Shown here: piece after piece, positions 1-9,427 of the stretch | Layout: each line of letters begins with the position of its first letter | How positions within the stretch are numbered: the first letter of the stretch is position 1 | Source: an uncultured Microbulbifer sp. | GTDB lineage: Bacteria; Pseudomonadota; Gammaproteobacteria; Pseudomonadales; Cellvibrionaceae | NCBI RefSeq assembly: GCF_947504145.1 | Contig: NZ_CANNGQ010000005.1 | Coordinates: forward strand, 248,001 to 312,000 | Length of the DNA: 64,000 nt | Direction of reading: 5' to 3' | Position numbers and translations under genes: made by a program | The notes under the pieces: generated by a model | What the model saw: only the letters and a program-made list of their open reading frames with translations | Told to the model about the DNA's origin: nothing | Databases searched by the model: none

Positions 1-1
1 C

Positions 2-2203
<2,202 letters not shown>

Positions 2204-2217
2204 GTGTTAAAGCAGTA

Positions 2218-2250
2218 AACAGAGGGCGCCACGGCGCCCTCTGTTCTTTT
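2218..2250 (+). terminator. Rho-independent terminator after first chitinase
   Basis: A perfect GC-rich stem (AACAGAGGGCGCC / GGCGCCCTCTGTT, short ACG loop) is followed by CTTTTC, just after the TAA of the upstream chitinase. Confidence 0.85.
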
Positions 2251-2295
2251 CGACGTTCATTTAACAACATCCTAAAAATAAATCAGGGAAATGTT

Positions 2296-3864
2296 ATGAA
2301 AAGACAAATAGTAAGCCTGCTTGCCCTCGGGCTCTTCTCGTTCGAAGCCGCGGCAGTGGACTGCAGCGCGCGTCCGGACTGGGAGGCCAGTGGCATTTAT
2401 GTGGGCGGCAATTCGGTTCAGCACCTGGGCAACGCCTACACTGCAAATTACTGGACCCAGAATAACGACCCGGTAACCCACTCCGGCACCTGGGCGCACT
2501 GGAAATACGATGGTGCCTGCGATGGCAGCTCTTCATCGAGCTCGTCTTCAAGTTCCTCCTCGAGTTCTTCTAGCTCCAGCTCTAGCTCTTCCAGCTCATC
2601 GTCCTCCAGCTCGAGCGGCGGCTCCGGTGGCGGCTCCTGTACTTCACTGCAATACGTAGCCGGTACCAGTTACGCCGCAGGCCAGCTGGTGCAGAACGTC
2701 GATCAGGAATTCCAGTGCAATATTGCCGGCTGGTGTTCCTCCAATGCGGCCTGGGCGTATGCACCGGGTGAAGGCGCACACTGGGAAGATGCCTGGAGCC
2801 AGGTCGGCAGCTGTGGCAGCTCCTCTTCCAGCAGCTCGTCGAGTGGCGGTTCCACGTCCTCGTCCAGTTCCAGCAGTTCTTCTGGCGGCAGCTCGTCCGG
2901 CGGGAACAGCGGTTTGCTGCCAAAACACGCCCTGGTGGGTTACTGGCACAACTTCGACAACGGTTCCGGTCTTTACCGCATCAGCGAAGTGTCCGATGTA
3001 TGGGATGTGATCGTGGTGGCCTTTGTGGATGACGCGGGCAACGGTAATATCGCATTCAACCTGGATCCGGGCCTCGACAAGCAGCAGTTTATCGACGATG
3101 TCGCGGCCAAGCGGGCGGCGGGTAAAATCGCGATCGCTTCTTACGGTGGTGAGAAGGGCACCGTGACCCTGAACACCGAAGAAAACGTCACCAACTTCGT
3201 CAACAGCACCGCGGCGATGATCGACGAGTACGGTTTTGACGGTATTGATATCGATCTGGAATCCGGCGCGGGTGTAATGCACGGGGCACCGGTGATTCAG
3301 AACATGGTAGATGCGGTCAAGCAATTGAAGCAGCGCTATCCGGGCATGTACCTGTCGATGGCTCCTGAGCACCCTTACGTGCAGGGTGGTTACGTTTCCT
3401 ACACCGGTATCTGGGGCGCTTATCTGCCGATGATCGACCAGCTGCGTGACGACCTCGACCTGTTGCATGTACAGCTCTATAACAACGGCGGCCTCGCAAC
3501 CCCCTACCGCGGGCAGGCGTACGGCGCTGGTACGGTAGACATGATGGTATCGTCCGCACTGATGCTGATTGAAGGCTTCCCCCTGGGCTACGGCAATGCA
3601 GGATTCTTTGAAGGGTTGCGCCCGGATCAGGTGGGCCTGGCACTGCCATCAGGTCCAAGTGCAGCGGGTAGTGGGCACGCCACGCCTGCGGATATCAACC
3701 GCGCACTGGACTGCCTGACCCAACAGCTGAACTGCGACACGCTGACGCCGTCACAGGCCTATCCGACCTTCAATGGAGCAATGACCTGGTCCATTAACTG
3801 GGACATGCACGACGGAGGAATTTTCTCCGGACCGGTGGGTAGCCATGTACACAATCTGCCGTAA
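2296..3864 (+). CDS. Secreted GH18 chitinase with poly-serine linkers; 3' end is the element's attachment site
   Basis: The 522-residue protein has a signal peptide (residues 1-20, cleavage after the AAA near 20) and a CBM5/12 module at about 24-73 (TANYWTQ). A nearly pure Ser linker runs over about 78-107, followed by a second small Cys-containing carbohydrate-binding-like module at about 110-175, another Ser-rich linker, and a GH18 domain from about 210 to the end. The catalytic motif DGIDIDLE is at 315-322, with Glu322 as proton donor. The final barrel strand MTWSINWD lies in the last 31 residues. Poly-Ser linkers are typical of marine polysaccharide degraders. The last 75 bp belong to a 79-bp repeat that recurs at 19056-19134, so a mobile element has integrated here without altering the protein. 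The gene's native terminator is now about 15 kb away. Confidence 0.96.
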   Translation: MKRQIVSLLALGLFSFEAAAVDCSARPDWEASGIYVGGNSVQHLGNAYTANYWTQNNDPVTHSGTWAHWKYDGACDGSSSSSSSSSSSSSSSSSSSSSSSSSSSSSSGGSGGGSCTSLQYVAGTSYAAGQLVQNVDQEFQCNIAGWCSSNAAWAYAPGEGAHWEDAWSQVGSCGSSSSSSSSSGGSTSSSSSSSSSGGSSSGGNSGLLPKHALVGYWHNFDNGSGLYRISEVSDVWDVIVVAFVDDAGNGNIAFNLDPGLDKQQFIDDVAAKRAAGKIAIASYGGEKGTVTLNTEENVTNFVNSTAAMIDEYGFDGIDIDLESGAGVMHGAPVIQNMVDAVKQLKQRYPGMYLSMAPEHPYVQGGYVSYTGIWGAYLPMIDQLRDDLDLLHVQLYNNGGLATPYRGQAYGAGTVDMMVSSALMLIEGFPLGYGNAGFFEGLRPDQVGLALPSGPSAAGSGHATPADINRALDCLTQQLNCDTLTPSQAYPTFNGAMTWSINWDMHDGGIFSGPVGSHVHNLP

Positions 3865-3868
3865 CTAA
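3790..3868 (+). repeat. attL: left copy of 79-bp direct repeat
   Basis: The sequence from TCCATTAACTGG to GCCGTAACTAA is identical to 19056-19134. It covers the last 25 chitinase codons including TAA plus 4 bp. The bases just outside the two copies differ (G before and GT after here; C before and TT after at the right copy), which fixes the repeat ends. Confidence 0.95.
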
Positions 3869-3962
3869 GTAACTGATAAATAAATAATTTTTAAAGTTAC
3901 TCGAAGAGAAGTGTTTTCAATGGGGGTGTCGAATGATGCCCTCGTTTTTCCATCAAAGCAAC

Positions 3963-3994
3963 TTTATGGCAGAGTTTATGGCTATCTTTATGGC
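3963..3994 (+). repeat. Three TTTATGGC direct repeats with 12-bp period near attL
   Basis: TTTATGGC occurs at 3963-3970, 3975-3982 and 3987-3994, each exactly 12 bp from the next and about 95 bp inside attL. Regular short iterons beside an att core are typical of arm-type sites for a tyrosine integrase or of excisionase (RDF) sites. The rest of the gene-free stretch 3869-4090 shows nothing else I recognise. Confidence 0.6.
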
Positions 3995-4090
3995 AAGATC
4001 CAAAACTCCACATTGAACACTAAATGACCAGCTCGGTATTAGATTTACCTGTGGGGGGATGGATGGGAATAACGGAATAGGGGCGCAGTA

Positions 4091-4744
4091 ATGTGCAGTG
4101 TCTTTGACGTAAATGATGATGCCGGGATAGAGAGGTTCTTAGAGGAATACGGCGTACATCATCCTCAAAATATGATTTTCAAGCGACGTGCTAGGCCTAC
4201 TTCTGAGGTCAGTATTGTCACCGCGCGCCACGATCAGCCCGAGATTGAAAACGCCATATGGCACTTATACCTAGAACGTGATGGTAATAGTTGGAAGCCT
4301 CACAAAAAATATTGGTCGATCAACAGCAACTGGAAAAAGCTGGGACAGCGGCCAGAGTACCGCAGGTCTCGCTGTCTAATTCCCGCCACTGCTTGGGTTG
4401 AATCTCAGAGCGGAAAGAACCCAGTCGAATTCAGCTGGGGAGAGAACCATTCTCCATTCTTCTTTTGTGGACTGTATAAGACTTGGGGGGACACGTTAAG
4501 TTGTTCAATCATCACATTAGGGGCCCATCCCGCCACTAAAAAATACCACGAAAAATCATTCCCGATGATTGCTCCACAAGATCCGAGCTTTATCGAAGAG
4601 TGGCTTTCTGGACGTGAAGACACCACGCTATTTGAGCCCTTTCTTCACCCAGATATCGTTCATGGTGAAGAACCTTTGATGGTGCAGCCTGTGAAACGAG
4701 CAACTTCTACGGAGTATTCGGGGGATAAAGAGCGAGTGGGTTAG
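4091..4744 (+). CDS. SRAP (HMCES/YedK-like) family protein
   Basis: The 217-residue protein begins MCS, which fixes the start because SRAP proteins use Cys2 after Met removal to crosslink abasic sites in single-stranded DNA. The other family positions are visible: Asn78 (INSN), Glu104 (RCLIPATAWVES, matching RCLVPADGFYEW) and His153 (KYHEKSFPMI, matching HERMPVIL). The family shields abasic sites at replication forks and is associated with the SOS response. It is the first gene inside the left end of the element, which suggests protection of the element's single-stranded replication or transfer intermediates, or tolerance of host DNA damage. Several framework residues diverge from YedK. Family assignment is firm; its role in the element is inference. 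Confidence 0.87.
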   Translation: MCSVFDVNDDAGIERFLEEYGVHHPQNMIFKRRARPTSEVSIVTARHDQPEIENAIWHLYLERDGNSWKPHKKYWSINSNWKKLGQRPEYRRSRCLIPATAWVESQSGKNPVEFSWGENHSPFFFCGLYKTWGDTLSCSIITLGAHPATKKYHEKSFPMIAPQDPSFIEEWLSGREDTTLFEPFLHPDIVHGEEPLMVQPVKRATSTEYSGDKERVG

Positions 4745-4822
4745 AAATCCATCGTTACACAAAAGGTATGCTTAGGCTTCGAATTGTTGAAATGAGAATA
4801 GGAGATTATTCCTTAACTTATA

Positions 4823-5308
4823 TCACTTTAGTGACAGCTCGCGAATCTTGGCTTTAAGCGCATTAAACGAAGGTTTCAAGCTGCTAAACGCCATGCTCCA
4901 TCGCTCAGAATGATCCTTAGGTATTTCCCCCTGTGCTATTCTTTCTCCGCCAAGACCTATTGCTACCGAGGCAACCTCGGAATGTTTTTTCGTAAATTCA
5001 TCAAGCTCAGATTCAGCCTCTGGAAAATAGAGAGCTACAATTGCTTCAGCTGTGTCTAAAGGCGGAAAATTTGCAATTTTGATCTCTCCATCAATCAAGC
5101 ATTGATGCCTGTAATTGTGCAGCCAGATAATACATCTATAGAGATGCTGAAGTGCCTCTTCAGCCTTCTTTTTCAGTGTTTCTGATTTCTTTTGACGTTG
5201 CTGAAAGTAACTAACACCAAAACTACCTGCAATGCCGATTAGACCCCCTGACAACACTGGGATTACTGCCAATAAGGCTTTTGTCAGCTCGCTAACTTCT
5301 TCTGTCAT
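4823..5308 (-). CDS. Hypothetical single-pass membrane protein
   Basis: This 161-residue protein has one N-terminal membrane segment at about 10-35 (Ala/Val/Gly-rich), then a basic stretch (QQRQKKSETLKKKAEEAL) and a soluble, mostly helical remainder. I do not recognise a family. It sits directly after the preceding gene on the same strand: its ATG at 5306-5308 abuts that gene's stop at 5309-5311, so the two are very probably co-transcribed and translationally coupled. The topology suggests an inner-membrane protein with a cytoplasmic domain. The pair could be cargo such as exclusion or defence proteins, but nothing in the sequence shows this. Confidence 0.7.
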   Translation of the reverse strand: MTEEVSELTKALLAVIPVLSGGLIGIAGSFGVSYFQQRQKKSETLKKKAEEALQHLYRCIIWLHNYRHQCLIDGEIKIANFPPLDTAEAIVALYFPEAESELDEFTKKHSEVASVAIGLGGERIAQGEIPKDHSERWSMAFSSLKPSFNALKAKIRELSLK

Positions 5309-5653
5309 TCAATTGCTCTCGTTCTTTCCGCAAGCCAAACAATTTAAATACGGGCCGTATTTACCAAACTTTTGGTCAACCATGCCGCCACATTGTGAGC
5401 AACAAGTCGCTTTACCATTCTGCCACTTCCGCAATCTGGCGAAGCTAACCCAAAAGAAGGCAATGGCTCCAAGTAGCAGAAGGGCTCCTGCCCAAGGGGC
5501 TGCACTCAAGCTTTGTTCTGACATCTTGGAAAACATCGAGATACCTTCGAAATGGGAAGGTATTAGATTGCCCAATACATACATAGAAGCAATTGAGCCA
5601 GCCAGTAGGGCTGCAGGGATTGCAAATAATTTAAACAACATTCGGTTTGGCAT
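5309..5653 (-). CDS. Small two-TM protein with C-terminal zinc ribbon
   Basis: In this 114-residue protein, hydrophobic helices at about 7-29 and 52-72 are followed by a zinc ribbon with C85xxC88 and C105xxC108. The ribbon segment (DQKFGKYGPYLNC) resembles the zinc-finger modules at the C-terminus of topoisomerase I. The fold suggests a membrane-anchored nucleic-acid- or protein-binding ribbon. It is the first gene of a two-gene operon with the 161-residue membrane protein, and a LexA-type box lies about 90 bp upstream at 5743-5758. Function is unknown. Confidence 0.72.
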   Translation of the reverse strand: MPNRMLFKLFAIPAALLAGSIASMYVLGNLIPSHFEGISMFSKMSEQSLSAAPWAGALLLLGAIAFFWVSFARLRKWQNGKATCCSQCGGMVDQKFGKYGPYLNCLACGKNESN

Positions 5654-5742
5654 GGCTTAGGTTTCCGGGTGCAATCCTTTGGTTTGTTATTAGTTGACTC
5701 GATAGTACCAGCTGTTGGCTGATTGTCACCATTGGTATATAA

Positions 5743-5758
5743 CTGTGTATGCATACAG
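5743..5758. promoter_or_regulatory. LexA (SOS) box candidate
   Basis: CTGTGTATGCATACAG fits the gammaproteobacterial consensus CTGT-N8-ACAG exactly and is nearly palindromic. It lies about 90 bp upstream of the leftward two-gene membrane operon starting at 5653, with AT-rich TATATA beside it. SOS control of an integrative element would be biologically ordinary. Confidence 0.6.
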
Positions 5759-5759
5759 T

Positions 5760-6336
5760 ATTTGGGGGCAGATTGCCAGACCGTAGATTGCAGATTGATG
5801 GCCTAAAGCTGATCGCCTCTCTTGAGGGTGGTCAATTCTCGATTTGCCCACTTATCGGTGGCTGCCATACATATTGGTACGGAAAAAATTTAGGGCTACG
5901 GAGGGCTCTACACCTGGCCATTCTCGACGCGAGGGGAAGGGCTACACCGTGGCGCAGAATAACGATAGATGGCGAACCACTCCGAATCCGGCGTATCACC
6001 CCTATATCAACCGCGTATTATTACGAAGTAGTCCCTATTGAGCTGCAAAGGATGACTAGCTCTCATTGGAACGTTGGGCGTGGTAGGAGGCTCAGGGGGG
6101 GATTCGAGAGAAGGTAAAACACTACAGAGCCATCCAGGCGGGCTGGGCGAGGTAAAAAAGGCCAGCCATACCGCCAGCCCACGATCAACCCGAAGTCGGA
6201 TATTGGTGCGCAAATTCCCTTTCTTTGCTGAAAAGTCAATAGCCCCTTGAATTATTTGTGACCGACCGGTGTCGTTGCAGCACTAAGGCTGTGGGCCATT
6301 TTTACTTATTGGCATGATTAGTGCTTGAGAAAGTGC
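5760..6336. other. Gene-poor stretch inside the element
   Basis: An open frame of 122 codons on the plus strand starts inside the LexA-type box (5749-6117), but it has no ribosome-binding site and no recognisable motif, so I do not call it. Two direct copies of AGTGCTTGA (6320-6328 and 6332-6340, again 12 bp apart) lie at the right end and overlap the next promoter; they may be an operator. Confidence 0.45.
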
Positions 6337-6366
6337 TTGACAAAACAGCAAGAAAACGACTATAGT
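6337..6366 (+). promoter_or_regulatory. Near-consensus sigma-70 promoter
   Basis: TTGACA (6337-6342), an 18-bp spacer and TATAGT (6361-6366). The -35 hexamer overlaps the second of two AGTGCTTGA direct repeats, which suggests repression or autoregulation. This is the strongest promoter visible in the element and it faces the block of small genes starting at 6618. Confidence 0.72.
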
Positions 6367-6600
6367 CTCCATAGAAGCATATGAAATTATTCTCATTCGC
6401 ACTACCAAACCCATTTGCAACACTAGTATTTAGACAGCCCCTGTCTATCTGAGAGCCTCCCCTAAGCTTTCCCCACACCAACCCATTACCGAATCGCCTA
6501 ACGCAGCCACAGCATTACTACACGCTGCCTGAAGGCCACTCATACAATTAGCCCATATACATTCCCCCAGAGTGCACATCTGTACGTCTGGGATTTTTCA
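6367..6600 (+). ncRNA. Candidate untranslated leader or small RNA ending in a terminator-like hairpin
   Basis: About 230 nt follow the promoter at 6337-6366 without a good open frame. The stretch is C-rich and ends with a stem (CCCAGA / TCTGGG) followed by ATTTTTC at about 6570-6600, just before the ribosome-binding site (GGAGGA) of the next gene. This could be an attenuated leader or a stand-alone small RNA controlling the element. Prediction only. Confidence 0.35.
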
Positions 6601-6617
6601 TTGGAGGAAAATAATCA

Positions 6618-6917
6618 ATGAATATCTTTGATACCGAGAGCTTAAAGCCCATCGATCACATCCAGTGCGTAAAACAAAAACTGGAACCTATTCTCGCCGA
6701 CATCGTTGAGCAGCCAAACGGTTGTATTACACACCCTGACGCGTTGAAACAGTTTCAGATATGCGGAGACCGGAAGACATTGCGTCGACATGTCTACAAC
6801 GTCTGGAGTGGCGGCAATCTGCAGGATCACCAATACATCACAATGAGCTGCGGTCGTCCGAATTGTCTGAACATTCTCCATATGAATAAATCATGTTGCG
6901 GTAGTAGCGCCGCTTAA
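6618..6917 (+). CDS. Small protein resembling the zinc-binding core of HNH endonucleases
   Basis: The 99-residue protein follows GGAGGA with normal spacing. Its C-terminal half (RRHVYNVWSGG ... SCGRPNCLNILHM) resembles the second part of HNH/homing-endonuclease-like zinc modules, in which a conserved Arg/His pair precedes 'C-x4-C-x4-H'. I do not see a complete catalytic HNH motif, so it may be a DNA-binding derivative rather than a nuclease. It is the first gene of a block of small plus-strand genes served by the promoter at 6337-6366. It could be a regulator of the element. Family match is moderate, function unknown. Confidence 0.72.
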   Translation: MNIFDTESLKPIDHIQCVKQKLEPILADIVEQPNGCITHPDALKQFQICGDRKTLRRHVYNVWSGGNLQDHQYITMSCGRPNCLNILHMNKSCCGSSAA

Positions 6918-7099
6918 CCACTGGCGACTAATCAAATCTTTTCTTCTTTGCATCCAGTAGCAGCGTAATAACCCCCTTTACGTTGGGTGCAGGAGTGGGC
7001 AGTAAGCCGCCTTCCTGAGTCGACTCTTTTCATTTCCTTTTCCAGTCACCGGGAAGGCGCAACCCATTTTATTAATAACCATTATTTAGGAGGTAGCGT

Positions 7100-7276
7100 C
7101 TGAAACCATCAAAATACACTCAAGTGGTCAAATACTTGAAAAAGAAACCATTAACTACCTGTGAGAAATTAGCTGAGGAATTCCAGCTAGGCCTAGGCGA
7201 AGCGTATAGCCTGCTTCTATGGTGGAGAGAAAACCGCCCGCAATCCACAGCAAGTAATACCACCACCAATAACTAA
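7100..7276 (+). CDS. Small helix-turn-helix-like protein with probable CTG start
   Basis: A 58-codon frame begins LKPSKYTQVVKYLKKK and contains a stretch resembling a winged-helix recognition segment (LTTCEKLAEEFQLGLGEAYSLL). No ATG, GTG or TTG lies at the expected place. A perfect AGGAGG (7088-7093) stands 6 nt before a CTG at 7100-7102, so I place the start there; CTG initiation is rare but known. A terminator follows the stop. The composition is Lys-rich at the N-terminus and Asn/Thr-rich at the C-terminus. Probably a small DNA-binding regulator. Confidence 0.55.
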   Translation: MKPSKYTQVVKYLKKKPLTTCEKLAEEFQLGLGEAYSLLLWWRENRPQSTASNTTTNN

Positions 7277-7282
7277 CCCCAT

Positions 7283-7330
7283 AGCTCTCTCTGATTTTTA
7301 CTCGCTTCCTTTGGTCAGAGGGGCTTTTTA
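7283..7330 (+). terminator. Rho-independent terminator
   Basis: The stem AGCTCTCTCTGA / TCAGAGGGGCT, with one G-T mismatch region, is followed by TTTTTA. It lies directly after the small CTG-start gene. Confidence 0.7.
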
Positions 7331-7379
7331 TCGTTTTTAAAAGGAAGCGATTAATTTATCTAAATAAGAGGAATATATT

Positions 7380-7899
7380 ATGTCGAATCCGATTCCAATC
7401 CATACTACCAATCTAAACACACTGGATTATTTCAACGAGTATTTGAAAGAGAACGGCACCACGGAGGGCATATATAAGTCGTTCTGCCTGACATTCACCA
7501 ACTTACTTAATGGCGGCCAGTGGGTGAACTTTAAGCTTAGCCAGACTGTTACCTTAGGTGAGGGTAAACACAAACGCTCAGCTGGGGGGGCAGATGGTTC
7601 GACTGGTGCAGCAACATGAGTTCAAGATTACCAAAGAAAACAAGGATGCTATTACTGCACTCGCTCAAGATGAGAATTCTATCGTCACTGCTCGCAAGAT
7701 TGAGGGCAAAGACCTCCACGTGAACGTAGTATCAAAATCGGCAGTCGCTAGTACAGTGGATCGCTTTAAAGAGTTTATCCGAGCCGATTTCGATAGCTTG
7801 ACAGAGCAGTATGCTAAGCAGCGAGAAGAGCGAGAGAAAGAAGACGAAAAATGGCTGTCTACAGAAGACATCGAAAACCTCTTCTCAGCCCCTAATTGA
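7380..7899 (+). pseudogene. Hypothetical gene split by a +1 frameshift in a G7 tract
   Basis: The first frame (7380-7619, 79 codons, starting MSNPIPIHTTNLN) and the second frame (open to 7899, ending EDIENLFSAPN) join naturally at a run of seven G at 7584-7590. With six G the two would form one protein of about 172 residues (SAGG then QMVRLVQQHEF). The second half is charged and helical, rich in Glu/Lys near the end (QREEREKEDEKW). No family is recognised. The break could be a real mutation, a slippery tract giving phase-variable or recoded expression, or a sequencing error. An internal GTG at 7558 could also start the second frame on its own. Confidence 0.6.
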
Positions 7900-7923
7900 T
7901 TAACAACAGAAGGAAAAATAAAT

Positions 7924-8259
7924 ATGACTAACCCCAAAAAGAAACTTACCGAGCGACAAAAAGAACTATTAGCTAAGATGGGCCACGATATCTCAGAGAT
8001 CGAGAAATCCACAGCCAGTAGCGGTGGTGGCAACCTTACTAAGTCGGCCCGAATCGAAAAATATCTTACCGAGCTTAACGGTAATACAGCCGAAGACACA
8101 AGCAAATCAGATGGTGAAGAAAAGCTTCTTCTAGCTGAGGTGCGACAGCTCAGAAATAAGCTCGATCAAGCACGTAAAGACAAAATGGACAAGTCAATGG
8201 ATGGCCTATCGAGCAAGTCGCAACGAATCTTAAAGCATCTGGAAGAGTTCAATCGATAA
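7924..8259 (+). CDS. Small coiled-coil hypothetical protein with internal repeat
   Basis: The 111-residue, highly charged protein follows AAGGA. Two related segments are visible, TKSARIEKYLTELN (about 39-52) and SKSQRILKHLEEFN (about 97-110), separated by a predicted coiled coil (EEKLLLAEVRQLRNKLDQARKD). The repeat suggests a dimeric DNA- or protein-binding helix pair. It lies 24 bp after the frameshifted gene and is followed by a terminator, so it ends that transcription unit. Similar small charged proteins are common next to replication genes in plasmids, but I cannot name a family. Confidence 0.7.
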   Translation: MTNPKKKLTERQKELLAKMGHDISEIEKSTASSGGGNLTKSARIEKYLTELNGNTAEDTSKSDGEEKLLLAEVRQLRNKLDQARKDKMDKSMDGLSSKSQRILKHLEEFNR

Positions 8260-8296
8260 CCAACGAGAGTGTTAGATTTGAAAATAACCGATATAG

Positions 8297-8320
8297 ACCC
8301 GCCATTTGTGCGGGTTTTTT
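8297..8320 (+). terminator. Rho-independent terminator
   Basis: ACCCGC / GCGGGT stem with loop CATTTGT followed by TTTTTT, about 40 bp after the 111-residue protein gene. Confidence 0.8.
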
Positions 8321-8347
8321 ATTTGAAAATATTAAGAGGGGAAATAA

Positions 8348-8800
8348 ATGAACGTGAATGGAGAAAGCGAAACTCTGTACTACCTTGTTAGAGACAATGA
8401 CGATACGCCACTTAGCCTAATTCGTACTGGTAAGTGTGCCACCACAGCAAACCGTTATTACATCACCGTAGCGGGAAAAGACGGACTGTGTAAATTCATC
8501 AAAAATGGAAAGTTCAACACTGACGAGCCGTACGGTTATCAGTTAGTGGCAGCTGGTGCTAGTAGCCCGATTGTTACCCATTGGCTGGCCCATCTAGGCA
8601 CAAGCATAGATAACTATGGCAAGCTTCTAGTTCGCTCTGAGGCCGCCACAAAAGCTTCAACCGAGGATTGGTTCAAGCGGAAGGAGAAGGCCTTGGAGCT
8701 GATCGAGAATGGTGTACGCAACTCTGTGATAGCCAGCAGGTGTGAAATGAGCCCAGCCATGGTGAGTAAACTTAAGAAATCGATGAGCCTAAGTCAGTGA
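8348..8800 (+). CDS. Hypothetical protein with C-terminal helix-turn-helix
   Basis: The 150-residue protein follows AGAGGGGA. The C-terminal part (WFKRKEKALELIENGVRNSVIASRCEMSPAMVSKLKKS) reads as a helix-turn-helix of the resolvase/transposase C-terminal or Homeodomain-like type: a helix, the turn 'NSVIASRCEMS' and a recognition helix 'PAMVSKLKK'. The N-terminal 100 residues are not recognised. It stands alone between two terminator-like hairpins and ahead of the probable origin and replication-gene region, so a regulator of replication or of the element's promoters is plausible. Function unproven. Confidence 0.7.
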   Translation: MNVNGESETLYYLVRDNDDTPLSLIRTGKCATTANRYYITVAGKDGLCKFIKNGKFNTDEPYGYQLVAAGASSPIVTHWLAHLGTSIDNYGKLLVRSEAATKASTEDWFKRKEKALELIENGVRNSVIASRCEMSPAMVSKLKKSMSLSQ

Positions 8801-9156
8801 AAATTGCTCTTGAAGACCTTGTATTTACAGGGGCTGCAGAAGAGCGTGAACACTACCTAAGGTGATTACGTGTGTGAGGCAGCGTGAACAATCTGACAGT
8901 GCTTATTTGTTATGAAATAAGAAGCTTGTCCCCCCCTATTAAAATCAGGCTCTCCGGTATTCCAGATTCGCGAACCATGGTATGATGGAAGAGTATTCGC
9001 GATATATTATTTAAACATGCGTTATTGGTTTATATGTAATCATGTTGGCGAATACATAAACGCAGACACAAACTATTGGTGAACATATAGCAGACACTTA
9101 CGTAAGTTAAACCAAGCAGCCGCAGTGCTGCTGACATTTGCATGTATGCCCAATAG
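8801..9156. other. Gene-free stretch upstream of the replication-type genes; candidate origin or regulatory RNA
   Basis: No gene is seen. It contains an inverted pair GTATTCGC (8993-9000) / GCGAATAC (9048-9055) flanking an AT-rich core, and imperfect direct repeats (TATTGGT at 9023-9029 and 9074-9080; GCAGACAC at 9062-9069 and 9090-9097). A TATGAT at 8981-8986 could be a -10 element. The stretch ends at a strong terminator (9157-9184), so a transcript here would be untranslated. Its place just before the ribbon-helix-helix and polymerase-like genes suits a replication origin or copy-control RNA; this is inference. Confidence 0.4.
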
Positions 9157-9184
9157 CCCAGCCTCGAAAGTCGCTGGGTTTTTT
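9157..9184 (+). terminator. Rho-independent terminator
   Basis: CCCAGC / GCTGGG stem with a 10-nt loop and TTTTTT tail, 45 bp before the ribbon-helix-helix gene and with no coding region before it. Confidence 0.8.
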
Positions 9185-9229
9185 GTCGTCTGTGGAAATT
9201 AACTGAAAAAGGAGGAGAAAGAACATTGA

Positions 9230-9427
9230 ATGCGAAACAGTGAAAAAGTGACAAGGGTGACCTTGTACGTACGCCAATCAAACTTTTCGAAAATTGACAA
9301 ACTTAAATTCGACAGAGACGCAACTATGTCACAGCTTATTAATGATCTGATCGAAAAAGAATATACCAAGTCCACGAGCATGGAGGAAATAAATGACAGA
9401 AAATACCCAACAAGAAATAACAACTAA
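9230..9427 (+). CDS. Ribbon-helix-helix (CopG/Arc-like) DNA-binding protein
   Basis: In this 65-residue protein, a short strand (KVTRVTLYVRQSNF) is followed by two helices (SKIDKLKFDRD and TMSQLINDLIEKEY), the layout of ribbon-helix-helix repressors such as CopG. GGAGGAG at 9211-9217 precedes the ATG. The gene overlaps the next one by 35 bp in another frame, so the two are co-transcribed and probably translationally coupled. In plasmids such small proteins commonly repress the promoter of the downstream replication gene; by position that is the likely role here. Confidence 0.78.
   Translation: MRNSEKVTRVTLYVRQSNFSKIDKLKFDRDATMSQLINDLIEKEYTKSTSMEEINDRKYPTRNNN

Noticed and set aside
5749..6117. 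122-codon plus-strand frame
   Set aside because: Its ATG lies within the LexA-type box, there is no ribosome-binding site, and the Arg-rich translation matches nothing.
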